Notes under the pieces: generated by a model
What the model was told of the DNA's origin: nothing
The model's input: the letters and a program-made list of their open reading frames with translations, nothing else
Databases searched by the model: none
Position numbers and translations under genes: made by a program
DNA from: Bacillus spizizenii TU-B-10
GTDB lineage: Bacteria; Bacillota; Bacilli; Bacillales; Bacillaceae
NCBI RefSeq assembly: GCF_000227465.1
Contig: NC_016047.1
Coordinates: 945,001 to 1,009,000, forward strand
Length of the DNA stretch: 64,000 nucleotides
Direction of reading: 5' to 3'
Part shown: one piece after another, positions 43,916 through 52,018 of the stretch
How positions within the stretch are numbered: position 1 is the stretch's first letter
How the letters are laid out: every line of letters starts with the position of its first letter

Positions 43916-44899
43916 ATGACAGAAAATTTCTGGCGTGAATTACCACGGCCGTTTTTTGTACTGGCACCAATGGAAGATGTGACAGATGTAGTTTTCCGGC
44001 ATGTAGTAAGTGAAGCAGGCAGACCGGATGTGTTTTTTACAGAGTTCACAAACTCAGAGAGCTATTGCCACCCGGATGGGAAGGATAGCGTGCGCGGCCG
44101 TTTGACTTTTACAGAGGATGAACAGCCAATTGTGGCCCATATATGGGGAGATAAGCCTGAAAACTTCCGCCAAATGAGCATTGGTATGGCGGAATTAGGA
44201 TTTAAGGGTCTAGATATCAATATGGGCTGTCCTGTGCCTAATGTAGCGGGCAATGGGAAGGGAAGCGGCCTTATTTGTCGTCCTGAAGTTGCGGCAGAAT
44301 TAATACAAGCTGCAAAAGCAGGGGGATTGCCTGTAAGTGTGAAGACAAGGCTTGGTTACACAGATGTAGACGAATGGCGCGACTGGCTGACACACGTATT
44401 GAAACAAGACATTGCGAATCTTTCCATTCATCTGCGTACAAGAGCGGAAATGAGTAAAGTGGATGCGCATTGGGAACTCATCCCGGAGATTAAGAAACTT
44501 CGTGACGAGGTGGCACCAGATACCCTTTTGACAATCAACGGGGATATCCCTGACCGTCAAACTGGCTTGAAACTTGCTGAACAATACGGTGTTGATGGGA
44601 TTATGATTGGGCGTGGTATTTTTACAAATCCATTTGCCTTTGAAAAGGAGCCGAAAGAGCATAGCAGCAAGGAATTGCTTGATCTCTTAAGGCTGCATCT
44701 GGATCTCCATGATCAATATTCAGCATTAGAAGCCCGTCCGTACAAGCCTCTTCCTCGCTTTTTCAAGATTTACCTCCGCGGATTCAGAGGGGCAAGTGAA
44801 TTAAGAAATCAATGCATGAACACAAAGTCAACAGATGAAGTGCGTGCATTGCTCGATGACTTTGAGAGAAAGTATCTTGATGGGGTGGAGCCACAGTAA
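43916..44899 (+). CDS. yfjN: tRNA-dihydrouridine synthase
   Basis: Reduces uridine in the tRNA D-loop with FMN and NADPH. A 327-residue TIM barrel opens with [16 protein letters not shown] and has the catalytic Cys in [19 protein letters not shown], the substrate Lys in [16 protein letters not shown], and the FMN phosphate site in [16 protein letters not shown]. subtilis has several paralogues; this is the YfjN copy. The ATG at 43916 is preferred; a TTG at 43904 lies only 2 nt from AAAGGA. It is an isolated gene inside the variable region. 44900-45042 holds no gene. Confidence 0.92.
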   Translation: MTENFWRELPRPFFVLAPMEDVTDVVFRHVVSEAGRPDVFFTEFTNSESYCHPDGKDSVRGRLTFTEDEQPIVAHIWGDKPENFRQMSIGMAELGFKGLDINMGCPVPNVAGNGKGSGLICRPEVAAELIQAAKAGGLPVSVKTRLGYTDVDEWRDWLTHVLKQDIANLSIHLRTRAEMSKVDAHWELIPEIKKLRDEVAPDTLLTINGDIPDRQTGLKLAEQYGVDGIMIGRGIFTNPFAFEKEPKEHSSKELLDLLRLHLDLHDQYSALEARPYKPLPRFFKIYLRGFRGASELRNQCMNTKSTDEVRALLDDFERKYLDGVEPQ

Positions 44900-45042
44900 A
44901 AAGTGTTCCAATTCAAGGTAAAAGTGAAGTGGTACATTAAACTGGATTATTTCTGCAAATTTTTCACACGAGAAATTCGATATTCAGGGAGACATTCTGC
45001 CGAGAAGCTGTTGAAATAGAGGGATTATAAATGTAAGAGTCA

Positions 45043-45078
45043 AGATAGCAGGGACAATTTTCCTTGCTATCTTTTTTT
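45043..45078 (+). terminator. Terminator downstream of yfjN
   Basis: AGATAGCA / TGCTATCT with a further GGA/TCC pairing and seven Ts. Confidence 0.85.
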
Positions 45079-45148
45079 ATCTAAAAGGATAAGATAAAAT
45101 ACATGGTAATAATAGGAGATGGTGCGGATACAATGAAGGGGGAATTTG

Positions 45149-45721
45149 ATGAAAGAATTTCCTATAATTGAAACAAAAAGATTATGTTTAAGAGAAGTAG
45201 ACTTTGAAGATGCCAAAGATATGCTAACATATCTTTCAGATCAAGATGTTGTTAAGCCAATGGGGTTAGAACCCTTTGAAACAACTAGTGATGTTTGTAA
45301 AGAGATTAGGTGGTATAAATCCATATATGAAAAAGGTACAGGAATCAGATGGGGAATTACACTTAAAGATTCTGGCATAGTAATAGGAAGTTGTGGATTT
45401 CTTAATAGACTTGCAAAACATTATCGAGCTGAAGTTGGGTATGAATTAAGCAAAGATCACTGGAGAAAAGGAATAGTCAGTGAAGCATTAGAGGCTGTCG
45501 TCAAATATGGATATAACCACTTGCAGCTGGAAAGAATTGAAGCTCTTATTGAACCTTCTAATATCCCATCGATAAAACTAGTAGAAAAACAAGGTTTTAG
45601 CAGAGAGGGCTTGCTGAGACATTATGAATTTACTTGTGGTAAATTTGAAGATTTATATATGTATTCAATGATCAAAGAAGATTTAAAAACTGGTTTGGGA
45701 AAAGATAAATATGAACTTTAA
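45149..45721 (+). CDS. GNAT acetyltransferase, RimJ/RimL type
   Basis: A 190-residue N-acetyltransferase: ETKRLCLREVDFEDAKDML at the N-terminus, GITLKDSGIVIGSCGF, then the acetyl-CoA motif EVGYELSKDHWRKGIVSEALEA and the C-terminal PSNIPSIKLVEKQGFSREGLLR, all typical of the RimJ/RimL group that acetylates protein N-termini or small amines. The substrate is unknown. The ATG at 45149 is 8 nt after AAGGGGG. Codon use is AT-rich compared with flanking core genes, and I do not recall it at this position in B. subtilis 168, so it is probably a strain-specific insertion. Confidence 0.85.
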   Translation: MKEFPIIETKRLCLREVDFEDAKDMLTYLSDQDVVKPMGLEPFETTSDVCKEIRWYKSIYEKGTGIRWGITLKDSGIVIGSCGFLNRLAKHYRAEVGYELSKDHWRKGIVSEALEAVVKYGYNHLQLERIEALIEPSNIPSIKLVEKQGFSREGLLRHYEFTCGKFEDLYMYSMIKEDLKTGLGKDKYEL

Positions 45722-45745
45722 CTAATTTCTCTATTGTGAGAAACT

Positions 45746-45786
45746 AACCGCGATCTGGAAAACAGATCCCATTCTTGGCGGTTTTT
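45746..45786 (+). terminator. Terminator after the GNAT gene
   Basis: AACCGC / GCGGTT enclosing an inner GATCTG/CAGATC stem, then Ts. Confidence 0.7.
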
Positions 45787-45867
45787 GACCTGCGAAATGC
45801 CAAGGAGAAATTAAACAGGGCACTTGTTATTTTGGCTATTATATGAAACAGAAATAGGGGGAGAAAA

Positions 45868-46320
45868 ATGAAACGACTATGCATCATCCCCTGCGGAAAG
45901 AAAAAAATATGGGACATCCATCCAGATACAGGGCCGGTAAGGGCGGAGGACGCCTATCTCAGCCCGTTTCATCAGGCGTGCGAGCGGTATGCGAAAGCAT
46001 TTTTCGATGAGTGGGTGATTTTGTCGGCGAAGCACGGCTTTCTTCGCCCTGATGATATCGTATCGGGAAATTACGATGTGACTTTTGGCACCGCTCATCC
46101 GGAGATTATGACAACAGAGGAGCTGCGCCGCCAATTTTGCGAAAAAGGCTTTTCCGACATCGAAGAGCTTGTCATGCTTGGCGGAAAAAAATATCGAAGC
46201 GTCCTAAACGCCGTCATCGGCGAGCATCAGCATATCAACTGGCCGCTGTCACCGTACAAAGGCATTGGCTACATGCTTCAAGCACTAAAGCGGGCTGTTG
46301 AAGAAAAACAAGAATTGTAG
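45868..46320 (+). CDS. yfjM: DUF6884-type protein YfjM
   Basis: A 150-residue soluble protein starting MKRLCIIPCGKKKIWD, with PCGKKK followed by ARxAYLSPFH-like and WVILSAKHGFLRPDDIVSGNYD motifs, as in the family of proteins related to the tRNA-guanine-type/DUF6884 fold often found near mobile or defence genes. No function is established. The ATG has GGGGGAG 5 nt upstream. It is followed by the yfjL pseudogene. Confidence 0.88.
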   Translation: MKRLCIIPCGKKKIWDIHPDTGPVRAEDAYLSPFHQACERYAKAFFDEWVILSAKHGFLRPDDIVSGNYDVTFGTAHPEIMTTEELRRQFCEKGFSDIEELVMLGGKKYRSVLNAVIGEHQHINWPLSPYKGIGYMLQALKRAVEEKQEL

Positions 46321-46348
46321 CACAACATATCAAGGAAAGAGTGTGAAC

Positions 46349-47037
46349 ATGAAATAACTTGTGGTTGGCTTGATTGCCATTGTGGTATTCGGATGCGGAC
46401 TATATATCTATCATGTATGGTTCGGTAACCCATTTACGAAAAATGCCGCAGAGCAAAAGCTTGTCTCTTATGTGAAACAAATCTATCCTAAAAAAGAAAT
46501 CAAGATCACGAATGGGGTATATAACGCTAAAACCTCTGAATATGTATTCCAAGCAAACACCCAATCTCATCGCTACCCAATGTGTACGAAGGGATTTCTC
46601 CATCCTAAAGTAACGTGCGATGGAATTGAAGAAGCGTATACTGAATCAGTAGCAAAACATGTAAATGAAGAAGCATCGAAGGCAATCGAAGCAGACCTGA
46701 AAAAAGCGGTTCCGCAAGTCATAAAAGCTGATGCTGCTTTGAGTATCGAAAACGGCCAGTTCACGTTAGAACAAAATGGAACAAACAGCTCGCTGAATAA
46801 GCACCGATGAGCATGACGATTCAGTTAGATGCAAGCGGGGTATCAAAAACAGATGCCTCAAAGATGGCGGAAACAGTCAGAAAAACGCTTAATGAAACGG
46901 AATATACATATGCAAACGGCATCATAGACTGAATGCAGAAGGACGGGGACGGAGGTATTGGGTATGTCAAATATTCAATCGATTTTCTTCCGGAAACAGC
47001 TATTCAGCCAAACGATGCAGAGGAATTAGGCAGTTAA
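46349..47037 (+). pseudogene. yfjL: YfjL, membrane-anchored protein, broken by three lesions
   Basis: The intact protein of about 225-230 residues has an N-terminal anchor (VVGLIAIVVFGCGLYIYHVWF) and an extracellular domain. Here codon 3 is TAA (46355-46357) where AAA is expected (ATG AAA TAA CTT). Translation could only restart at GTG 46361. The frame is lost by a one-base deletion close to 46770-46800, after FTL, so the 149-codon reading ends in an unrelated tail; the correct frame continues as APMSMTIQLDASGVSKTDAS. A third lesion, TGA at 46930-46932, replaces a Cys codon before MQKDGDGGIGYVKYSIDF. The true end is TAA 47035-47037. An upstream ribosome site (AAGGAAAGAG) remains. Confidence 0.88.
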
Positions 47038-47072
47038 AGATTTCCGAGGAAATAAATACGTCGATCATTGTC

Positions 47073-47100
47073 AAAGACCGGGTGATGCCCGGTCTTTTTT
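47073..47100 (+). terminator. Terminator after yfjL
   Basis: AGACCGGG / CCCGGTCT with a 5-nt loop and six Ts. Confidence 0.9.
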
Positions 47101-47114
47101 GCATGTCATAAAAC

Positions 47115-47168
47115 GAGACAAATGGATCAGATTGAGACAAAATGAGACACCTGTCTCAAACTGTCTCC
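47115..47168 (+). promoter_or_regulatory. AcoR upstream activating sequence
   Basis: TGAGACACCTGTCTCA (47143-47158) is a perfect 16-bp palindrome. Half-sites of the same type occur at 47115 (GAGACA), 47133 (TGAGACA) and 47162 (TGTCTCC). They lie 50-95 nt upstream of the sigma-54 promoter, the position expected for an enhancer-binding activator. Confidence 0.75.
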
Positions 47169-47209
47169 AGTGTAAAAATGAAACGACTGATTTTACGGGC
47201 TCCAAAGAC

Positions 47210-47226
47210 TGGCACGCTTCTTGCAT
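47210..47226 (+). promoter_or_regulatory. Sigma-54 (SigL) promoter of acoABCL
   Basis: TGGCACGCTTCTTGCAT carries the GG (-24) and GC (-12) elements at exact spacing, matching the TGGCAC-N5-TTGCW consensus, 39 nt before the acoA start. Confidence 0.95.
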
Positions 47227-47264
47227 TTATAAACGTGAACCCTAATTAGAAGGAGGCGCACAAA

Positions 47265-48266
47265 ATGGAATTGTTAAAACGAGAAGGCTTGTCATTAACT
47301 GAGGAGAAAGCGCTGTGGATGTACCAAAAGATGCTGGAGATCAGGGGCTTTGAAGACAAAGTGCATGAGCTGTTCGCACAAGGAGTGCTTCCCGGATTTG
47401 TCCATTTATATGCCGGTGAGGAAGCGGTGGCTGTAGGGGTGTGCGCACATTTACATGATGGCGACAGCATTACAAGTACGCACAGGGGGCATGGCCATTG
47501 TATCGCCAAAGGATGTGATCTGGACGGCATGATGGCGGAAATTTTCGGGAAAGCGACCGGATTGTGTAAAGGCAAGGGTGGTTCTATGCACATTGCCGAT
47601 CTCGATAAAGGTATGTTAGGGGCAAATGGAATCGTCGGGGGCGGATTTACGCTCGCATGCGGATCAGCGCTCACCGCTAAATATAAACAGACTGATAATG
47701 TAAGCGTTTGCTTTTTTGGAGACGGAGCAAATAACCAAGGCACCTTCCATGAAGGGCTGAACTTAGCGGCAGTATGGAACCTTCCTGTTGTATTTGTTGC
47801 TGAAAACAACGGCTACGGCGAAGCAACCCCATTTGAGTACGCGTCGGCCTGTGATTCAATCGCCGACCGGGCGGCTGCCTATAACATGCCGGGAGTGACG
47901 GTGGACGGAAAAGATATTTTAGCAGTCTACCAAGCAGCGGAGGAAGCGATTGAAAGAGCAAGAAACGGCGGAGGACCGTCTTTGATCGAATGTATGACTT
48001 ACAGAAATTATGGCCATTTCGAAGGAGATGCCCAAACGTATAAAACGAAGGATGAAAGAGTTGAGCACCTTGAAGAAAAGGATGCCATTCAAGGCTTTAA
48101 AAACTATCTTTTAAAAGAAATAGATGTTAATAAACTGTCAGACATTGAACAGCGTGTTAGCAAATCGATTGAAAAAGCCGTCTCGTTCAGTGAAGACAGC
48201 CCATATCCGAAAGAGTCAGAGTTGCTGACAGACGTCTACGTGTCATATGAAAAAGGGGGAATGTGA
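47265..48266 (+). CDS. acoA: Acetoin dehydrogenase E1 alpha subunit
   Basis: The thiamine pyrophosphate-dependent E1 component that cleaves acetoin to acetaldehyde and a hydroxyethyl group passed to lipoate. 333 residues; the TPP/Mg site GDGANNQGTFHEGLNLAAVW is near residue 155 and the CoA-independent alpha-subunit loop TYRNYGHFEGD near 245. AGAAGGAGG precedes the ATG. First gene of acoA-acoB-acoC-acoL, expressed from the sigma-54 promoter when AcoR is activated by acetoin. Confidence 0.96.
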   Translation: MELLKREGLSLTEEKALWMYQKMLEIRGFEDKVHELFAQGVLPGFVHLYAGEEAVAVGVCAHLHDGDSITSTHRGHGHCIAKGCDLDGMMAEIFGKATGLCKGKGGSMHIADLDKGMLGANGIVGGGFTLACGSALTAKYKQTDNVSVCFFGDGANNQGTFHEGLNLAAVWNLPVVFVAENNGYGEATPFEYASACDSIADRAAAYNMPGVTVDGKDILAVYQAAEEAIERARNGGGPSLIECMTYRNYGHFEGDAQTYKTKDERVEHLEEKDAIQGFKNYLLKEIDVNKLSDIEQRVSKSIEKAVSFSEDSPYPKESELLTDVYVSYEKGGM

Positions 48267-48267
48267 G

Positions 48268-49296
48268 ATGGCGAGAGTCATAAGCATGTCAGACGCGATC
48301 AATGAAGCGATGAAGCTTGCGATGAGAAGAGACGAAAATGTGCTTTTGATCGGTGAGGATGTCGCCGGGGGAGCGGCAATCGATCATTTGCAGGATGATG
48401 AAGCATGGGGCGGCGTGTTAGGAGTCACAAAGGGGCTTGTACAGGAATTCGGGCGCAACCGAGTGCTGGACACACCGATTTCTGAGGCGGGCTATATGGG
48501 TGCAGCTATGGCTGCGGCATCAACCGGGCTGAGACCGATTGCCGAGCTGATGTTTAACGATTTTATCGGCACGTGCTTTGACCAGGTGATTAACCAAGGG
48601 GCGAAATTCCGCTATATGTTCGGAGGAAAAGCGCAAGTCCCGATTACCGTCCGCACCACATACGGAGCGGGGTTCCGGGCAGCTGCCCAGCATTCACAGG
48701 CGCTGTATGGCCTTTTCACCAGCATCCCGGGGCTGAAGACGGTTGTTCCTTCTAATCCGTATGATGCCAAAGGCCTGCTGCTTGCAGCAATCGAAGACAA
48801 TGATCCGGTGTTCTTCTTTGAAGACAAAACGTCCTATAACATGAAGGGCGAGGTGCCGGAAGATTATTATACAATTCCGCTTGGAAAGGCGGACATCAAA
48901 CGCGAAGGCGGCGATGTCACGCTATTTGCAGTCGGCAAGCAGGTCAATACCGCGCTTGAAGCGGCGGCGAAGCTTTCAGAGAAAGGCATCGAAGCCGAGG
49001 TGCTGGATCCCCGCAGTCTGTCTCCTCTGGATGAGGAAGCGATTTTCACATCGTTAGAAAAAACAAACCGGCTGATCATCATTGATGAAGCCAATCCGCG
49101 ATGCAGCATTGCCACGGATATTGCTGCGATTGTCGCCGACAAAGGCTTTGATTTGCTTGATGCGCCGATTAAACGGATTACAGCGCCGCATACACCAGTG
49201 CCGTTTTCACCAGTGCTTGAAGATCAATATTTGCCAACGCCAGATCAAATTGTCAGCGTCACGCTTGAATTGCTTGGCGAGCCGGCAATGAATTAA
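48268..49296 (+). CDS. acoB: Acetoin dehydrogenase E1 beta subunit
   Basis: A 342-residue partner of AcoA, with the transketolase-type pyrimidine-binding region (LLIGEDVAGGAAID, MFNDFIGTCFDQVINQGAKFRYMFGG) and the C-terminal transketolase domain (EVLDPRSLSPLDEEAI). The ATG at 48268 is 1 nt after the acoA stop, with GGGGGAATG in the acoA end as ribosome site, so the subunits are translationally coupled, which suits a 2:2 complex. Confidence 0.96.
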   Translation: MARVISMSDAINEAMKLAMRRDENVLLIGEDVAGGAAIDHLQDDEAWGGVLGVTKGLVQEFGRNRVLDTPISEAGYMGAAMAAASTGLRPIAELMFNDFIGTCFDQVINQGAKFRYMFGGKAQVPITVRTTYGAGFRAAAQHSQALYGLFTSIPGLKTVVPSNPYDAKGLLLAAIEDNDPVFFFEDKTSYNMKGEVPEDYYTIPLGKADIKREGGDVTLFAVGKQVNTALEAAAKLSEKGIEAEVLDPRSLSPLDEEAIFTSLEKTNRLIIIDEANPRCSIATDIAAIVADKGFDLLDAPIKRITAPHTPVPFSPVLEDQYLPTPDQIVSVTLELLGEPAMN

Positions 49297-49309
49297 AGGG
49301 GGGACACAA

Positions 49310-50506
49310 ATGGCGGTAAAAGTAGTGATGCCAAAATTGGGAATGGCCATGAAACAAGGGGAAGTATCGATATGGAATAAAAAAGTAGGCGACCCGGTTG
49401 AAAAGGGAGAAAGCATTGCCAGCATTCAATCGGAGAAAATTGAAATGGACATCGAGGCGCCTGAAAAAGGAACGCTGATCGATATCAAAGTAAAAGAGGG
49501 GGAGGAGGTCCCGCCCGGCACAGCGATCTGCTACATCGGGGACGCCAATGAATCGGTGCAGGAAGAGGCGAGCGCGCCTGCTGCTGAAGACAGTGTGCCG
49601 CAAGCCGTCCAGCCCGTCAAACAAGAAAACAAACCCGCAGCCTCCAAAAAAGAACGAATCAAAATATCTCCAGTCGCCAGGAAAATAGCAGAAAAGGCAG
49701 GATTAGACCTGAAACAGCTGAAAGGTACTGGACCAGGCGGACGAATCGTGAAGGACGACGTGACAAAAGCGCTTGCTGAACAGAAAAATGATCGGACAGA
49801 GCCGGTTTCTGAGCAGAAGGCGCAAGAAACGCCGGTGACAGGCATGAGAAAAGTTATCGCGGCCAGAATGCAGGAAAGCCTGGCAAACAGCGCGCAGCTG
49901 ACGATTACGATGAAGGCTGATATCACCAAGCTGGCAGCCCTTCAAAAACAGCTTTCTCCAACAGCCGAAGAGCGGTACGGCACAAAGCTGACGATCACTC
50001 ATTTGGTCTCAAGAGCCGCCGTTCTCGCTCTGCAAGCTCATCCTGCGCTGAACAGTTTTTATCAAAATGAGCGCATCATCACACATCCTCATGTGCACCT
50101 CGGAATGGCTGTGGCCTTGGAAAATGGATTAGTTGTGCCTGTGATCCGCAACGCTGATAAGAAATCGCTGATTGAACTGGCTCAATCCATCTCCGAAAAT
50201 GCAAAAAAAGCACGCGAGGGGCGGGCGGGAAGCGAAGAACTGCAAGGCTCAACCTTCTCCATTACAAACCTTGGCGCTTTTGGAGTGGAGCATTTTACGC
50301 CGATATTAAATCCGCCGGAAACAGGCATTCTCGGCATCGGAGCAAGCTATGACACGCCGGTGTATCAAGGGGAGGAGATTGTCAGAAGCACGATTCTTCC
50401 GCTCAGCCTGACATTTGACCACAGAGCGTGTGACGGCGCCCCTGCCGCTGCATTCCTGAAGGCGATTAAAACATATTTGGAAGAACCCGCAGCATTAATT
50501 TTATAG
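49310..50506 (+). CDS. acoC: Dihydrolipoyl acetyltransferase (acetoin dehydrogenase E2)
   Basis: A 398-residue core enzyme. A lipoyl domain (residues about 3-77) has its lipoylated Lys in QSEKIEMDIEAPEKG. A Pro/Ala linker leads to the E3-binding domain (SPVARKIAEKAGLDLKQLKG) and the catalytic acyltransferase domain, with the active-site His and Asp in TFDHRACDGAPAAAFLKAI. It transfers the acetyl group to CoA. It begins 13 nt after acoB with AAAGGGGG. Confidence 0.96.
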   Translation: MAVKVVMPKLGMAMKQGEVSIWNKKVGDPVEKGESIASIQSEKIEMDIEAPEKGTLIDIKVKEGEEVPPGTAICYIGDANESVQEEASAPAAEDSVPQAVQPVKQENKPAASKKERIKISPVARKIAEKAGLDLKQLKGTGPGGRIVKDDVTKALAEQKNDRTEPVSEQKAQETPVTGMRKVIAARMQESLANSAQLTITMKADITKLAALQKQLSPTAEERYGTKLTITHLVSRAAVLALQAHPALNSFYQNERIITHPHVHLGMAVALENGLVVPVIRNADKKSLIELAQSISENAKKAREGRAGSEELQGSTFSITNLGAFGVEHFTPILNPPETGILGIGASYDTPVYQGEEIVRSTILPLSLTFDHRACDGAPAAAFLKAIKTYLEEPAALIL

Positions 50507-50526
50507 GAAAAGCAGGTGAAGACGAC

Positions 50527-51903
50527 ATGACACTAGCCATTATCGGCGGCGGACCTGCAGGCTATGCGGCTGCGGTCTCTGCGGCACAGCAGGGCAGAAA
50601 CGTGCTGCTCATTGACAAAGGCCAGCTTGGGGGAACCTGCCTGAATGAAGGCTGCATCCCGACGAAGTCTTTGTTAGAAAGCGCAAACGTTCTTGACAAA
50701 ATCAAGCATGCCGACCACTTTGGAATTGAACTTCCAGCAGGTGAGATATCGGTTGATTGGAGCAAAATGCAGAACCGAAAACAACAGGTTGTCAGACAGC
50801 TTGTCCAAGGTGTTCAATACTTAATGAAGAAAAATCAAATACAGGTTGTGAAGGGGAAGGCCTCCTTTCTTTCTGACAGAAAGCTCTTGATCGAAGGAGT
50901 GAACGGAAAAGAAATCAGAGAGGCGGACCAAGTATTGATTGCATCCGGATCAGAACCGATCGAGCTGCCATTCGCGCCGTATGACGGCGAATGGATCATC
51001 GACAGCAAGGACGCGCTTTCTCTTTCTGAGATTCCGTCTTCACTTGTCATTGTCGGCGGCGGTGTTATCGGCTGTGAGTATGCCGGGCTGTTTGCCAGAC
51101 TGGGATCGAAGGTGACCATCATTGAAACAGCCGGCCAGCTGATCCCGGCTGAAGATGAAGATATTGCCCGTCTGTTTCAGGAGAAACTTGAGGAAGACGG
51201 TGTTGAAGTGCATACCTCATCCCGATTAGAGCGGGTGGATCAAACGGCCAAAACAGCAATATGGAAAAGCGGGCAGCGGGAGTTTAAAACGAAGGCTGAT
51301 TATGTACTCGTGGCGATCGGCAGAAAACCTCGTCTTGACGGATTACAGCTGGAGCAGGCTGGAGTTGATTTTTCTCCAAAAGGTATTCAGGTAAACGGTC
51401 ACATGCAGACGAACGTGCCTCATATTTATGCGTGCGGAGACGCAATCGGAGGCATTCAGCTGGCCCATGCGGCTTTCCATGAGGGCATTATCGCTGCTTC
51501 TCATGCTTCCGGAAGGGATGTCAAAATCAATGAGAAACATGTGCCCCGTTGCATTTATACATCACCGGAAATCGCGTGCATCGGAATGACAGAACAACAA
51601 GCAAGAAGCGTATACGGGGATGTGAAGATTGGCGAATTTCCTTTTTCCGCAAACGGCAAGGCGCTCATTAAACAGCAAGCGGAAGGAAAGGTCAAAATCG
51701 TGGCAGAACCGGAATTCGGCGAAATCGTCGGTGTCTCAATGATTGGTCCTGATGTGACCGAGCTCATCGGTCAAGCGGCTGCGATCATGAATGGTGAGAT
51801 GACCGCTGATATGGCGGAGCATTTTATCGCCGCCCATCCAACACTGTCGGAAACATTGCACGAGGCGCTGTTAAGCACGATCGGGCTTGCAGTACATGCA
51901 TAA
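50527..51903 (+). CDS. acoL: Dihydrolipoamide dehydrogenase (acetoin dehydrogenase E3)
   Basis: A 458-residue flavoprotein that reoxidises dihydrolipoyl-AcoC and passes electrons to NAD+. FAD-binding GGGPAGYAAAVSAAQ, the redox disulfide GGTCLNEGCIPTKS, the NAD site GGGVIGCEYAGLFARLG and the C-terminal catalytic HPTLSE are all present. The last gene of the operon; an efficient terminator follows. Confidence 0.96.
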   Translation: MTLAIIGGGPAGYAAAVSAAQQGRNVLLIDKGQLGGTCLNEGCIPTKSLLESANVLDKIKHADHFGIELPAGEISVDWSKMQNRKQQVVRQLVQGVQYLMKKNQIQVVKGKASFLSDRKLLIEGVNGKEIREADQVLIASGSEPIELPFAPYDGEWIIDSKDALSLSEIPSSLVIVGGGVIGCEYAGLFARLGSKVTIIETAGQLIPAEDEDIARLFQEKLEEDGVEVHTSSRLERVDQTAKTAIWKSGQREFKTKADYVLVAIGRKPRLDGLQLEQAGVDFSPKGIQVNGHMQTNVPHIYACGDAIGGIQLAHAAFHEGIIAASHASGRDVKINEKHVPRCIYTSPEIACIGMTEQQARSVYGDVKIGEFPFSANGKALIKQQAEGKVKIVAEPEFGEIVGVSMIGPDVTELIGQAAAIMNGEMTADMAEHFIAAHPTLSETLHEALLSTIGLAVHA

Positions 51904-51910
51904 TAAAGGA

Positions 51911-51948
51911 AAAAGCAGGCGTATGGATATAAGGCGCCTGCTTTTTTA
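51911..51948 (+). terminator. Terminator of acoABCL
   Basis: AAAAGCAGGCG / CGCCTGCTTTTTT with a 13-nt loop. Confidence 0.88.
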
Positions 51949-51952
51949 TTGT

Positions 51953-51966
51953 TGAAAGCGCTTTAT
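51953..51966 (+). promoter_or_regulatory. cre site in the acoR promoter region
   Basis: TGAAAGCGCTTTAT is a good cre core overlapping the acoR promoter region, 53 nt before the start codon. CcpA repression of acoR would shut off the whole acetoin operon when glucose is present. Confidence 0.8.
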
Positions 51967-52018
51967 TTTTCCCCTACAATAGATGAAAACGGCGTGTAAG
52001 GGAGGAGCGATCAAGGAA

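Noticed and set aside
45868-46320. yfjM as part of a defence system
   Set aside because: Related domains do occur near mobile genes, but here the gene is an established part of the B. subtilis core map and no partner defence genes surround it.
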